This document shows, one piece after another, positions 1 to 8,056 of a DNA stretch of 64,000 bases. The first letter of the stretch is position 1, and each line of letters begins with the position of its first letter. The notes beneath the pieces are model-generated. The model made no database searches, was not told where the DNA came from, and was given only the letters and a program-made list of their open reading frames with translations. Origin of the DNA: SG8-30 sp963695155 (GTDB taxonomy: Bacteria; Pseudomonadota; Gammaproteobacteria; Steroidobacterales; Steroidobacteraceae); contig CAVOGD010000006.1 of the NCBI GenBank assembly GCA_963695155.1, positions 124,001-188,000 on the forward strand, given 5' to 3'. A program made the translations under genes and the position numbers.

Positions 1-1
1 G

Positions 2-760
2 CGCGACGGGCGCATCATCGCGCTCAAGATCCTCTCGCTCGGCGACGACTGGCCGGAGGACCGGCTCGAGGAAGCCAAGCTGCGGCTGCAGCGCGAGGCC
101 GAAGCCGCGGCGCGGCTGCAGCACCCGGACATCGTCGACGTCTATGAGGCCGGCGAGTACGAGGGGCGCGTCTACCTGGCCATGGAGTTCGTCGAGGGCA
201 CCAACCTGAGCGCGCATACGCGGCAGGGCACGCTGCTGCCGCCGCGCATGGTGGCCGAGATGTGCGCGCGGGTGGCGGACGCGCTGCACTTCGCGCACCA
301 GCGCGGCATCATGCACCGCGACATCAAGCCGGCCAACATCGTGTTCGACCAGCAGAACCGCCGCATCCGCGTCATGGACTTCGGCGTGGCGCGTTTCGCC
401 GACAGCAAGGCCACGCGCACCGGCATCGTGCTGGGCTCGCCCTCCTACCTGACGCCTGAACAGCTGGATGGCCGCAAGGTCGTGCCGCAATCGGACCTGT
501 TTTCGCTGGGCGTGACGCTGTTCCAGCTGCTGACCGGCCAGCTGCCGTTCCGGGCCGACTCGCTGCCGTCGCTCATGCAGCGCATCGTGATCGAGCCGCA
601 CCCGCCGCTCAGGACGATCCGCCCCGACCTGCCGGCGGCGCTCGGCGTGATCATCGACACGGCGCTGCGCAAGGAACCCGAGGCGCGCTTCACGACCGGG
701 GCCGAGATGGCCCAGGCGCTGCGTGACTGCGGCCGCACCATCAGCCCGAGCCAGCGCTGA
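2..760 (+). CDS. Serine/threonine protein kinase, 5'-truncated by window edge
   Basis: Eukaryotic-type (Hanks) protein kinase that would phosphorylate Ser/Thr on cytoplasmic targets. The frame is open from base 2, so the start lies outside the window. Visible landmarks in order are the ATP-binding lysine in an ALK triad (26-28), an alpha-C glutamate region, the catalytic HRD followed by IKPAN (314-322 onward), the DFG metal-binding triad (377-385) and an activation-segment end of the TPEQ type. The catalytic domain runs almost to the stop, with no transmembrane segment or sensor domain after it; any extra domain would be N-terminal. The stop overlaps the next ATG (ATGA), so it is translationally coupled to a PP2C phosphatase and then an FHA protein. 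Bacterial kinase/phosphatase/FHA trios usually form one regulatory circuit. Confidence 0.93.
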   Translation, partial: RDGRIIALKILSLGDDWPEDRLEEAKLRLQREAEAAARLQHPDIVDVYEAGEYEGRVYLAMEFVEGTNLSAHTRQGTLLPPRMVAEMCARVADALHFAHQRGIMHRDIKPANIVFDQQNRRIRVMDFGVARFADSKATRTGIVLGSPSYLTPEQLDGRKVVPQSDLFSLGVTLFQLLTGQLPFRADSLPSLMQRIVIEPHPPLRTIRPDLPAALGVIIDTALRKEPEARFTTGAEMAQALRDCGRTISPSQR

Positions 761-1596
761 TGGGTCGTTACCTCACGCTGAAGGGCAAGTTGCGGTCGGT
801 CGGCCTGAGTGATACGGGCAGGGTCCGCGAGCACAACGAGGACGCCATCGCCACCGACGCCGACCTCGGGCTGTTCGTGCTGGCCGACGGCATGGGCGGC
901 TACAACGCGGGCGAGGTGGCCAGCGGCATCGCCGTCAAGACGGTCATGAACCTGGTGCGCGAGGCCTATGCGATCCAGGACCTGAGCGGCACGGACAAGG
1001 CGACGGGACTCAGCCGGCCGGCCATCATCCTGCGCGACGCGATCGCCCGCGCCAACAAGATCATCCACCACACCGCCAAGAGCCAGGAGCAGTGCGAGGG
1101 CATGGGCACGACCATCGTGGCCGGCCTGTTCTACGACAACCGCGTCATCATGGCCCACGTGGGCGACTCGCGTATGTACCGCCTGCGGGGCGACCGGTTC
1201 GAGCAGGTCACCATGGACCACTCGCTGCTGCAGGAGCTCGTGGACCGGGGCTTCTACACGCCCGAAGAGGCCCAGCGGGTCACCAACAAGAACTATGTGA
1301 CGCGCGCCCTCGGCGTGGAGCCTTCAGTCGATATAGAAGTACACGAGGAGCCCGTGCACCGCGGGGATTGCCTCATGCTGTGCTCGGACGGCCTGAGCGA
1401 CCTGGTCGAAGACGAAGATATTCACTTAACAATCAGCACTTTTGGCGCTAATCTTGATACTGTATCGAAGCAGCTGGTGCAGCTGGCCAATGACAACGGC
1501 GGGCGGGACAACATTTCGTTGATGCTGATTCAGGTCCTCGAGCCCTTCCCCGCCAGAAAGGGCATACTTGACAGAATATTGGCCTGGTTCGGCTAA
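760..1596 (+). CDS. PP2C-family Ser/Thr protein phosphatase
   Basis: Metal-dependent phosphatase of 278 aa, full length for the bacterial PrpC/Stp type, expected to reverse the upstream kinase. PP2C motifs appear in order: EHNED (residues 24-28), LADGMGG with the metal-binding Asp (41-47), a GMGTT motif, an AHVGDSR motif, an MDHS motif, CSDGLSD, and a C-terminal GGRDNIS with the last metal-binding Asp. No membrane segment is visible. The start ATG overlaps the kinase stop by one base. The FHA gene begins 18 bp downstream, which supports one operon. Confidence 0.95.
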   Translation: MGRYLTLKGKLRSVGLSDTGRVREHNEDAIATDADLGLFVLADGMGGYNAGEVASGIAVKTVMNLVREAYAIQDLSGTDKATGLSRPAIILRDAIARANKIIHHTAKSQEQCEGMGTTIVAGLFYDNRVIMAHVGDSRMYRLRGDRFEQVTMDHSLLQELVDRGFYTPEEAQRVTNKNYVTRALGVEPSVDIEVHEEPVHRGDCLMLCSDGLSDLVEDEDIHLTISTFGANLDTVSKQLVQLANDNGGRDNISLMLIQVLEPFPARKGILDRILAWFG

Positions 1597-1614
1597 CTTG
1601 CGGCGAGGCAACCC

Positions 1615-2316
1615 ATGGCGCGCTTGATTCTGAGTCTCGACGGTCAGGCACTGGCCGAATACAACATGACCAAGGAGCGGTACACGCTGGGCCGTCTCCC
1701 GGACAACGACGTCCGCCTGGACAACCCGGCAGTCAGCGGCCATCACGCCCTGATCATCAACATCCTGAACGACTCGTTCCTGGAAGACCTGAACAGCACC
1801 AACGGCACCTACGTCAACGGCAAGCTGATCAAGAAGCACGCGCTGCAGCACGGCGACGTCGTGACGATCGGCCTGCACCACCTGCGCTTCGTGGATGTGC
1901 AGGACGAAGGCGCCGACGGCGACGAGTTCGAGCGGACCATGGTCATCGGCCCGGGACAGATCAGCGAGGAACGGCTGCGTGCCGCCGCGGCCGCGGCCAC
2001 GCCCGCGGCGGCGCCCGCCGCGACGCCTGCGGGCCGCTCGGCGCTGGTCACCGCCAAGCTGCAGGTGCTGTCCGGGCAGTTTGCGGGGCGCGAACTGGAA
2101 CTGGTCAAGGCGCTGACGACCCTGGGCCGCCCGGGCGTGCAGGTCGCGGCGATCACGCGGCGCGCCGACGGTTATTCCATCGTGCACGTCGAGAGTGCCC
2201 ACCCCAGCGACTTCCCGCTGGTCAACGGCCAGCCGATCGGCCCACAGGCCCGGCGGCTGACGGACAACGACGTGATCACGCTGGCCGGCGTCAAGATGGG
2301 CTTCTTCCAGGGCTGA
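1615..2316 (+). CDS. FHA domain protein with a second, degenerate FHA-like domain
   Basis: Phosphothreonine-binding protein of 233 aa and likely reader or substrate of the kinase. The N-terminal FHA domain (about residues 20-95) has the conserved GR, SGHH and NSTNGTYVNG elements that contact phosphothreonine. An Ala-rich linker (about 122-143) follows. The C-terminal 90 residues look like a second FHA fold: GR after a beta-strand, then NGQPIG and DNDVITL near the end, but without the SxxH element. It may therefore bind no phosphopeptide. It is last gene of the kinase-phosphatase-FHA operon, and a terminator hairpin follows. Confidence 0.9.
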   Translation: MARLILSLDGQALAEYNMTKERYTLGRLPDNDVRLDNPAVSGHHALIINILNDSFLEDLNSTNGTYVNGKLIKKHALQHGDVVTIGLHHLRFVDVQDEGADGDEFERTMVIGPGQISEERLRAAAAAATPAAAPAATPAGRSALVTAKLQVLSGQFAGRELELVKALTTLGRPGVQVAAITRRADGYSIVHVESAHPSDFPLVNGQPIGPQARRLTDNDVITLAGVKMGFFQG

Positions 2317-2341
2317 GCCGCCCCGCCAACGACGATTCCCG

Positions 2342-2365
2342 GGACCCGGCCGCTGCGCCGGGTCC
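2342..2365 (+). terminator. Rho-independent-type hairpin between convergent operons
   Basis: Perfect 9-bp stem GGACCCGGC / GCCGGGTCC with a 6-nt loop, placed between the FHA gene stop and the alr stop on the opposite strand. It lacks a clean T-run, so termination efficiency is uncertain. The position suits a bidirectional terminator. Confidence 0.6.
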
Positions 2366-2388
2366 TTGCTGTGGGGACCCGGATCCGC

Positions 2389-3465
2389 TCAGCGCACGTC
2401 CAGGTGCACGCGCTGGCTGACGTTGCAGATCAGTTCGTAGGGGATCGTGCCGGCGGCGCGTGCCACTTCCTCGACCGGCACCCCCGCGCCCCACAGCGTA
2501 ACCGGGTCGCCAACCGCCACGCCCTGCAGGTCGGTCACGTCGATGGCGATCATGTCCATGGACACGCGGCCCACCAGAACGGTGCGGCGGCCGTTGACCA
2601 GCACCGGCGTGCCCGACGCCGTGTTGCGCGGGTAGCCGTCGCCGTAACCGGCGGCGCCGATGGCAATGCGGCTGGGTCGTTCCGCCCGCCACTCGCCGCC
2701 GTAGCCGACCCGCTCGCCCGTGGCGACTTCCTTGACCGCGATGACGCGCGTCATCAGCGTCATGGCCGGCTTGAGGCCCAGCTCGGCGGCACTGCGATCC
2801 GCAAACGGCGACACCCCGTACAGCAGGAGCCCCGGCCGCACCCAGTCGCGGCGCGCACGCGTGCAGCCGATCGTGGCGGCCGAGTTGGCGATGCTGCGCT
2901 CGCCCGGCTCGCCGGCCGTCAGGCGATCGAACAGGTCGAGCTGGGCGCGCGTGACCTCGCCGTCGCGCTCGTCCGCGCAGGCCAGGTGGGTGACCAGCGT
3001 GAGCGGCCTGGCGACGGCGGCACAGGCGGCGAGCCGCGCCAGCGCGCCGGGCACCTGTTCCGGCCTGAAGCCCAGGCGGTTCATGCCGGTGTCGATCTTG
3101 AGCCAGATGTTGAACGGCGCCTCGCCGCGGTCGCCCTCGAGCAGCGCAAGCTGCGCCGCGTCGTGCACCATGATGTCGAAGCCGTGGTGCGCCGCCTGCG
3201 CCAGTTCGTCCGCGGCGAACACGCCTTCCAGCAGCAGGATGCGGTGCCGCAACCCGGCCGCCCTGAGCGCGATGCCCTCGCCCAGGCGCGCCACCGCGAA
3301 GCCGTCGGCGCCGGCCAGCGCGACCGCGCACGGCACGCTGCCATGACCGTAGGCATTCGCCTTCAGCACCGCCAGCACCCGGCTGCCGGGCGCGATCTCG
3401 CGCACCCGCGCCAGGTTGTGGCGCAGCGCGGAGGTGTCGACGATGGCGCGGATGATCGGCGTCAT
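2389..3465 (-). CDS. alr: Alanine racemase
   Basis: PLP-dependent racemase that makes D-alanine for peptidoglycan, 358 aa, normal for the family. The PLP lysine is K35 in the LKANAYGHG signature. The second catalytic base is Tyr255 in a VGYGGEW context, and an SMDM motif lies near residue 303. It is last in the rpsF-rpsR-DUF2232-rplI-dnaB-alr operon; its start is 7 bp from the dnaB stop. Confidence 0.97.
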   Translation of the reverse strand: MTPIIRAIVDTSALRHNLARVREIAPGSRVLAVLKANAYGHGSVPCAVALAGADGFAVARLGEGIALRAAGLRHRILLLEGVFAADELAQAAHHGFDIMVHDAAQLALLEGDRGEAPFNIWLKIDTGMNRLGFRPEQVPGALARLAACAAVARPLTLVTHLACADERDGEVTRAQLDLFDRLTAGEPGERSIANSAATIGCTRARRDWVRPGLLLYGVSPFADRSAAELGLKPAMTLMTRVIAVKEVATGERVGYGGEWRAERPSRIAIGAAGYGDGYPRNTASGTPVLVNGRRTVLVGRVSMDMIAIDVTDLQGVAVGDPVTLWGAGVPVEEVARAAGTIPYELICNVSQRVHLDVR

Positions 3466-3472
3466 GCCGCGG

Positions 3473-4867
3473 TCAGAATACGCCCTCGCCGTAGGACTCG
3501 GCGACCAGGTTTTCGAAGCGTGTGTACTCGCCCAGGAACGTCAGGTGCACCTCGCCGACCGGGCCGTTGCGCTGCTTGGCGATGATGATGTCGGCGATGC
3601 CCTTGCGGGTGGTGTTGGGCTCGTACACCTCCTCGCGGTAGATCATGATGATGACGTCCGCATCCTGCTCGATCGCGCCGGATTCGCGCAGGTCGGACAT
3701 GACCGGCCGCTTCTCGCTGCGCTGCTCGACGCTGCGGTTGAGCTGCGACAGCGCCACCACCGGGACCTGCAGTTCCTTGGCCAGCGCCTTGAGGCCGCGC
3801 GAGATCTCGGAGATCTCGGTGGCGCGGTTCTCCTTGCTGCCCGCCACCTGCATGAGCTGCAGGTAGTCCACCACGACCAGCCCCAGCCCGTGCTCGCGCT
3901 TCAGCCGCCGCGCGCGGGCGCGCACCTCGGTCGGCGTCAGCGACGGCGTCTCGTCCACGAACAGCGGCGCCGCCGACAGCTGCGCGATCGCGCCGTTGAT
4001 GCGCGACCAGTCCTCGTCGGTGCACTGGCCGGTGCGCAGGTGGGTCTGGCTGACGCGGCCCAGCGAGGCAATCAGCCGCAGGGTCAGCTGCTCGGAGGAC
4101 ATTTCCATCGAGAAGATGGCCGCCGGCACGCCCTTGCCGATTGCCGCGTTCTCGGCAATGTTGACCGCCAGCGTGGTCTTGCCCATGGACGGGCGGCCTG
4201 CGATGACCACCAGGTCGCCCGGCTGCAGGCCGGTGGTCAGGCGATCGAGGTCCGCGAACCCGGTGGCGACGCCGGTCAGCGTGCCCGGCGACTGGTGCAG
4301 CATGTCCAGCCGGTCCACGGTCGCCGGCAGCACGTCCTTGATGGACTGGAATCCCATGCGCGAGCGCGTGCCGCGCTCGGCGATCTCGAAGACGCGCCGC
4401 TCGGCCTCGTCCACCAGCTCGGAGGCCGGCCGGCCGTCGTTCTCGTGCACGGACGACGAGATCTGCGCGCCGGCCTCGACCAGCTGGCGCAGGATCGCGC
4501 GCTCCCTGACGATTTCCGCATAGGTGCGCACGTTCGCGGCGCTGGGCGTGTCGCGCGCCAGCGTGCCCAGGTAGGCCAGCCCGCCCGTCTCCTCGGACAG
4601 GCCCTTGCGTTCCAGGTGCTCCGACACGGTGACGGCATCGCAGGGACCGCGACGGTCCACCACCTCGGCGACGGCCTCGAAGATCAGCCGGTGGTCGCGA
4701 CGGTAGAAGTCGGTCGCCGTCACGATGTCGGCGACCGCGTCCCAGGCGTTGGAGTCCAGCATGAGGCCGCCCAGCACCGCCTGCTCGGCCTCGACCGAGT
4801 GCGGCGGGGTGCGGATCGCGTCGGCGATGCCGCGGTCGGCGCTGCGCGGTCTTTGAGCCACTGCCAT
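3473..4867 (-). CDS. dnaB: Replicative DNA helicase DnaB
   Basis: Hexameric 5'-3' helicase of the replisome, 464 aa. The N-terminal DnaB domain occupies about residues 20-125 and the RecA-like ATPase starts near 195. Walker A is AGRPSMGKTT (223-232), Walker B ends in DYLQLM (Asp334), and an SQLNR motif follows. No intein is present. It lies between rplI and alr as in many gammaproteobacteria. Confidence 0.97.
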   Translation of the reverse strand: MAVAQRPRSADRGIADAIRTPPHSVEAEQAVLGGLMLDSNAWDAVADIVTATDFYRRDHRLIFEAVAEVVDRRGPCDAVTVSEHLERKGLSEETGGLAYLGTLARDTPSAANVRTYAEIVRERAILRQLVEAGAQISSSVHENDGRPASELVDEAERRVFEIAERGTRSRMGFQSIKDVLPATVDRLDMLHQSPGTLTGVATGFADLDRLTTGLQPGDLVVIAGRPSMGKTTLAVNIAENAAIGKGVPAAIFSMEMSSEQLTLRLIASLGRVSQTHLRTGQCTDEDWSRINGAIAQLSAAPLFVDETPSLTPTEVRARARRLKREHGLGLVVVDYLQLMQVAGSKENRATEISEISRGLKALAKELQVPVVALSQLNRSVEQRSEKRPVMSDLRESGAIEQDADVIIMIYREEVYEPNTTRKGIADIIIAKQRNGPVGEVHLTFLGEYTRFENLVAESYGEGVF

Positions 4868-4916
4868 GAGGTCTTCCCCGGGGCGCGCCGGCCGGCCGGC
4901 CCGCCTGCGGGTCAGT

Positions 4917-5366
4917 TTACTCCTCGGCGACGACGGTCAGCGCGACTTCGACGTCCACGTCCGCATGCAGGTGCAGCGTGATCGTGTGCTCGCCGACCAG
5001 CCGGACCGGGCCGCCGTGCAGGCGCACTTCGGCGCGTTCCACCGGGTGTCCCGCGGCCGCACAGGCCTCGGCGATGTCGGCGGTGCCGATCGAGCCGAAC
5101 AGCTTGCCTTCGCTGCCCGCCTTGGCCGTCAGCGTCAGCGCCAGGCCCGCCATCTGCGCCGCGCGCGCCTGCGCGCTCGTCAGGTCGTTGGCCGCCTTGA
5201 TCTCGAGCTCCGCGCGGCGCGCCTCGAAGGCGGCCACGTGCTCCGGCGTCGCCAGCGTGGCGCGGCCGCTCGGCAGCAGGTAGTTGCGGCCGAAGCCCGA
5301 CTTGACCTTGACCCGGTCGCCGATGTTGCCGAGGTTGGCGACCTTCTGCAGGAGAATTACTTCCAT
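4917..5366 (-). CDS. rplI: 50S ribosomal protein L9
   Basis: L9 of 149 aa, the usual length. The N-terminal globular domain carries the signature MEVILL...GxxVxVKxGxxRNYLLP, followed by the long connecting helix and the C-terminal rRNA-binding domain. It sits in the canonical S6-S18-L9 operon, downstream of a DUF2232 membrane protein and upstream of dnaB. The 49-bp dnaB-rplI gap is very GC-rich with a GGCC-repeat hairpin and may modulate readthrough. Confidence 0.97.
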   Translation of the reverse strand: MEVILLQKVANLGNIGDRVKVKSGFGRNYLLPSGRATLATPEHVAAFEARRAELEIKAANDLTSAQARAAQMAGLALTLTAKAGSEGKLFGSIGTADIAEACAAAGHPVERAEVRLHGGPVRLVGEHTITLHLHADVDVEVALTVVAEE

Positions 5367-5432
5367 GATTGCACCGTGTTTTCTACAGACTCTAAACGAC
5401 CGATCCGGAACCTCGCCGGGCCCCGCCTTCCG

Positions 5433-6365
5433 TCAGGCGCCGGCCCGGGGCCGGGCGCCGATGAAGCGCTCGCGAAAGCGCATCCAGGTATCCGCCAGAC
5501 CGACCCCCACCAGCGCCATCGGCAGCAGCACCACCGCAACGTAGCACAGCACCAGCGGCACCGTGCCCAGCACCTGCGCGTCGCGCAGCGCGTGCGCCAC
5601 CGCCAGCGCCTGCAGCAGGAAGGCGCAGGCCAGCACGAAAAAGACGTCCTCGGCCGGCTGCCAGGTCCGCCCCGTGGCGAACTGCGCGCCGAGGTTGACC
5701 AGCAGCGCCGCCACCGCGATCCAGGCCACGACACTGCCCAGCCTGAGCCCGCGGAACTGCCGCCCGAACAGCCCCGGCTCGCGCAGGCTGCCGAAGGCCC
5801 ACAGCGCCGCGAACAGCGCCAGCAGGGTATGCAGCAGCACCAGCGACGTGCCGCTGGCCCAGGCCATCCGCGCCGCGGCCGCACCGACCTGCTCCGCCGT
5901 GCTGGGCACCCCCATCGCCGTCAGCGCAGCGGCCGTCTCCTCGAGCATCGGCCGCATCGCTTCGAATACCGGCTGCAGCACCGTGGCCGGATGGCCGAGC
6001 GCCAGGTGCGCCACGAGCACGAGGCCCGCCGCCGACAGCGCCACCACCTGGAACGCGAGGTTCAGGCTGTGGCTGCGGTTCAGCAGGGTGCCCGCCAGGT
6101 ACGCCGGCGCCAGCATCACTGCCGCCAAGATGAGCGCACCCACCGTGCCCAGCACCGGCGAGAACCCCCAGGCGATGGGCAGCGCGGCACCCAGGCCGGC
6201 CAGTGCCGCCTGCCGCGGGCCGGCGGCCAGCAGCATCAGCACCATCACCGCAGCCGGCAGCCAGGCCGCCACCGGCAGCGCGATCAGCGTCAGCGCGGAC
6301 GCCGCCGCGGCCGCGAGGAACCCGCGCGCGGGCCGTACCGTCAGCCACTCTGCGAACTTCTGCAT
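5433..6365 (-). CDS. DUF2232-family polytopic membrane protein
   Basis: Integral membrane protein of 310 aa with about seven to eight hydrophobic segments separated by short loops. Its place between rpsR and rplI is where gammaproteobacteria and some other bacteria carry a DUF2232 (YybS-like) membrane protein of unknown function. The assignment rests on topology, length and synteny, with no catalytic motif visible. Its stop is 66 bp from the rplI start. Confidence 0.75.
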   Translation of the reverse strand: MQKFAEWLTVRPARGFLAAAAASALTLIALPVAAWLPAAVMVLMLLAAGPRQAALAGLGAALPIAWGFSPVLGTVGALILAAVMLAPAYLAGTLLNRSHSLNLAFQVVALSAAGLVLVAHLALGHPATVLQPVFEAMRPMLEETAAALTAMGVPSTAEQVGAAAARMAWASGTSLVLLHTLLALFAALWAFGSLREPGLFGRQFRGLRLGSVVAWIAVAALLVNLGAQFATGRTWQPAEDVFFVLACAFLLQALAVAHALRDAQVLGTVPLVLCYVAVVLLPMALVGVGLADTWMRFRERFIGARPRAGA

Positions 6366-6401
6366 GGCGTCGCCGGAGCACCGGGACGCGGCGGCGCCGC
6401 G

Positions 6402-6626
6402 TCAGTGCTGGTCCGTGTAGGGCAACAGCGCCAGGTAGCGGGCCCGCTTGATGGCGACCGCCAGCTGCCGCTGGTAGAACGCGCTCGTGCCGGTGATGCG
6501 GCTCGGCACGATCTTGCCCGTCTCGGTGACATAGCCCTTCAGCATCCCGAGGTCCTTGTAGTCGACCTGCTCGATGCCCTCGGCCGTGAACTTGCAGTAC
6601 TTCCTGCGGCGGAAAAAACGTGACAT
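6402..6626 (-). CDS. rpsR: 30S ribosomal protein S18
   Basis: S18 of 74 aa with the basic N-terminus MSRFFRRRKYC and the conserved ITGTSAxYQRQLAxAIKRARxLALLPY block, full length. It pairs with S6 on the 30S platform. The ATG at 6626 sits 15 bp from the rpsF stop, and upstream in-frame codons belong to the rpsF region. Second gene of the operon. Confidence 0.97.
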   Translation of the reverse strand: MSRFFRRRKYCKFTAEGIEQVDYKDLGMLKGYVTETGKIVPSRITGTSAFYQRQLAVAIKRARYLALLPYTDQH

Positions 6627-6640
6627 GCGCCTGCCTCCCG

Positions 6641-7069
6641 TCAGTCCGCGCCCGCGGCGGAATCCCGCTCGCGGCGCGGCCCATTGTCGTCGTCGTCGTC
6701 GTCCGAGTCGCGGGCCGGACGGTCGTCGCGGTCGCTGCGGTCCTTGTCGTCCGCCGGCCGCGCCATCGGCGAGGGCTCGGTCACCGCCTGGTCCATCTTG
6801 ACGATCAGGTGGCGCAGCACCGCGTCGCTGAAGCGGAACGCCTCGACCAGCTCGTCGAGCGTCTTGCCGCCGCACTCGACGTTGAGCAGGACGTAATGGG
6901 CCTTGTGGATCTTGTTGATGGGGAACGCCAGCTGGCGCCGGCCCCAGTCCTCGAAGCGATGCACGTGGCCGTTGCCCGCGGCGATCATGCCGCGGTAGCG
7001 CTCGACCATGGCCGGCACCTGTTCGCTCTGGTCCGGATGGACGAGAAATACGATCTCGTAGTGGCGCAT
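6641..7069 (-). CDS. rpsF: 30S ribosomal protein S6
   Basis: S6 of 142 aa. The ferredoxin-like core (MRHYEIVFLVHPDQ start) fits the family. The C-terminal 45 residues are a charged tail with a run of six Asp. Variable acidic S6 tails are known, and in E. coli S6 is glutamylated at its C-terminus. An AAGGAGG ribosome-binding site precedes the ATG. First gene of the operon, with a promoter and possible leader hairpin upstream. Confidence 0.96.
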   Translation of the reverse strand: MRHYEIVFLVHPDQSEQVPAMVERYRGMIAAGNGHVHRFEDWGRRQLAFPINKIHKAHYVLLNVECGGKTLDELVEAFRFSDAVLRHLIVKMDQAVTEPSPMARPADDKDRSDRDDRPARDSDDDDDDNGPRRERDSAAGAD

Positions 7070-7096
7070 CTTGGTACCTCCTTACGGGTTTGCCTC

Positions 7097-7115
7097 CCGC
7101 GGGATGCAGCCGCGG
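7097..7115 (-). promoter_or_regulatory. Possible S6:S18 autoregulatory leader hairpin
   Basis: Upstream of rpsF the transcript would carry a CCGCGG / CCGCGG stem with a 7-nt loop, about 12 nt before the Shine-Dalgarno. Many rpsF operons have a leader hairpin containing a CCG element bound by the S6:S18 complex. The match here is only general (a CCG-containing hairpin at the right place), so this is a suggestion. Confidence 0.3.
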
Positions 7116-7160
7116 TGAAGCAAGGAGAATGGCGCCCGCCGGGGGCGCGAAAGGGTGCGT

Positions 7161-7189
7161 AAGGTAACGGAACGGCTGGGCTTTCGCAA
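7161..7189 (-). promoter_or_regulatory. Sigma70-type promoter of the rpsF operon
   Basis: Reading the minus strand, TTGCGA (7189-7184) and TACCTT (7166-7161) are spaced by exactly 17 bp. They lie about 90 bp upstream of rpsF, in the only sizeable gap before the operon. Confidence 0.55.
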
Positions 7190-7248
7190 GGCGCAAGCGG
7201 CCGCTCGGGATCCGCCCCCTGCGGACCGATAACGCCGGCACCGCGCCG

Positions 7249-7641
7249 TCAGCGCGGACCCAGGTGGGCGGCGATCCAGTCGGCCAGGTCGCCTTCGGTG
7301 AGGTCGCCGGCGGCGACCCTGGCCAGGGTGCTGGCGGCAGCCGCTTCCGGCGCGGCCAGTTCCTGTCCGTTCAACTGCAGGAACACGTCCATGATCGCCA
7401 GCGCCACGCCTACATTGCCGTCGCGAAAGCAACGCCCCCGGGCCACGGCGTAGCCATAGGCGGCGGCAAGCCGCGCCAGCGAAGGCCGGGCGCTGGCGCA
7501 GGCCAGCAGGTTGCCGGGACGAGCCAGCGCGGTCACCAGGTCCGCGCTGCGTGGCTGGCCGGGCAACCCGCCGTGCTGGGCGATCAGTTCACCCTGCATG
7601 GCGACGACCGCACCTGACGGAACCCACACCGGGTCGGTCAT
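7249..7641 (-). CDS. Doc/Fic-family toxin with degenerate active site
   Basis: Death-on-curing (Doc) type Fic-fold protein, 130 aa, the family's normal length. Doc AMP-transferase relatives or kinases use a motif HxFxDGNKRxA. Here the equivalent stretch is RCFRDGNVGVA: the catalytic His is Arg, and the Lys-Arg that hold phosphates are Val-Gly. Scaffold residues (FRDGN, LQLNG, AAGDLTE) are kept, so the fold is probably intact and catalysis is not. It lies 18 bp downstream of an AbrB-type antitoxin on the same strand, the usual antitoxin-first order. Confidence 0.82.
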   Translation of the reverse strand: MTDPVWVPSGAVVAMQGELIAQHGGLPGQPRSADLVTALARPGNLLACASARPSLARLAAAYGYAVARGRCFRDGNVGVALAIMDVFLQLNGQELAAPEAAAASTLARVAAGDLTEGDLADWIAAHLGPR

Positions 7642-7659
7642 GGTTCGCCCGGCGTCCAG

Positions 7660-7887
7660 TTACCTGGCGAGTGCATGGAGTGCGTTGCGGTACTTGCGGC
7701 GCGTGCGCTCGAAGGCCTGCATCGCGACCTCGAAGCCGGGATCGTAGGGCGTCAGTCGCACGCCTTCCGGGTCGGCGATGACGTGCAGCGTGTCGCCTGC
7801 ACGACACCGCAGCCGCTCGGCGACCTCCTTGGGAAGAATCAGCCCGAGTGAATTGCCGATCTTGCGGAGCTTGACGGTGACGGGCAT
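7660..7887 (-). CDS. AbrB/MazE/SpoVT-family antitoxin
   Basis: Small (75 aa) swapped-hairpin DNA-binding protein. The N-terminal half (VKLRKIGNSLGLILPKEVAERL) is the AbrB/MazE signature, and the C-terminal arm would contact the toxin. It is followed by the Doc-like toxin. It probably autorepresses through the palindrome just upstream of its start. Confidence 0.88.
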   Translation of the reverse strand: MPVTVKLRKIGNSLGLILPKEVAERLRCRAGDTLHVIADPEGVRLTPYDPGFEVAMQAFERTRRKYRNALHALAR

Positions 7888-7922
7888 GGACGGCGCTCCG
7901 GGCTGCGGGGTTGCCGGAAGTT

Positions 7923-7934
7923 TAACAAATGTTA
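7923..7934. promoter_or_regulatory. Palindromic operator candidate for the AbrB-type antitoxin
   Basis: TAACA-AA-TGTTA, perfect 5-bp arms, 36 bp upstream of the antitoxin ATG inside an AT-rich stretch. The TAACAT on the minus strand could be a -10, so repressor binding would occlude RNA polymerase. AbrB-type antitoxins normally autoregulate, but this site is unproven. Confidence 0.4.
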
Positions 7935-8056
7935 GAACTTTTGTGAGATCCGGCCGGTCGCCAGCAGAATTTCTTAGATTAGTCTACTTAACTATTTGTT
8001 TTTATTTATTTTTTGTGTAACACGAGGCCCCGTCTCCGGGTCACCGCACCGATGAG

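Noticed and set aside
4868..4916. Terminator in the GGCCGGCC-rich gap between rplI and dnaB
   Set aside because: The palindrome is strong but has no T-run and lies inside a conserved operon; not called as a terminator.
3416..6623. Long plus-strand open frames opposite alr, dnaB, rplI and DUF2232
   Set aside because: Antisense shadows caused by high GC; composition is Arg/Ala/Gln-rich with no domain, and the minus strand encodes well-known proteins.
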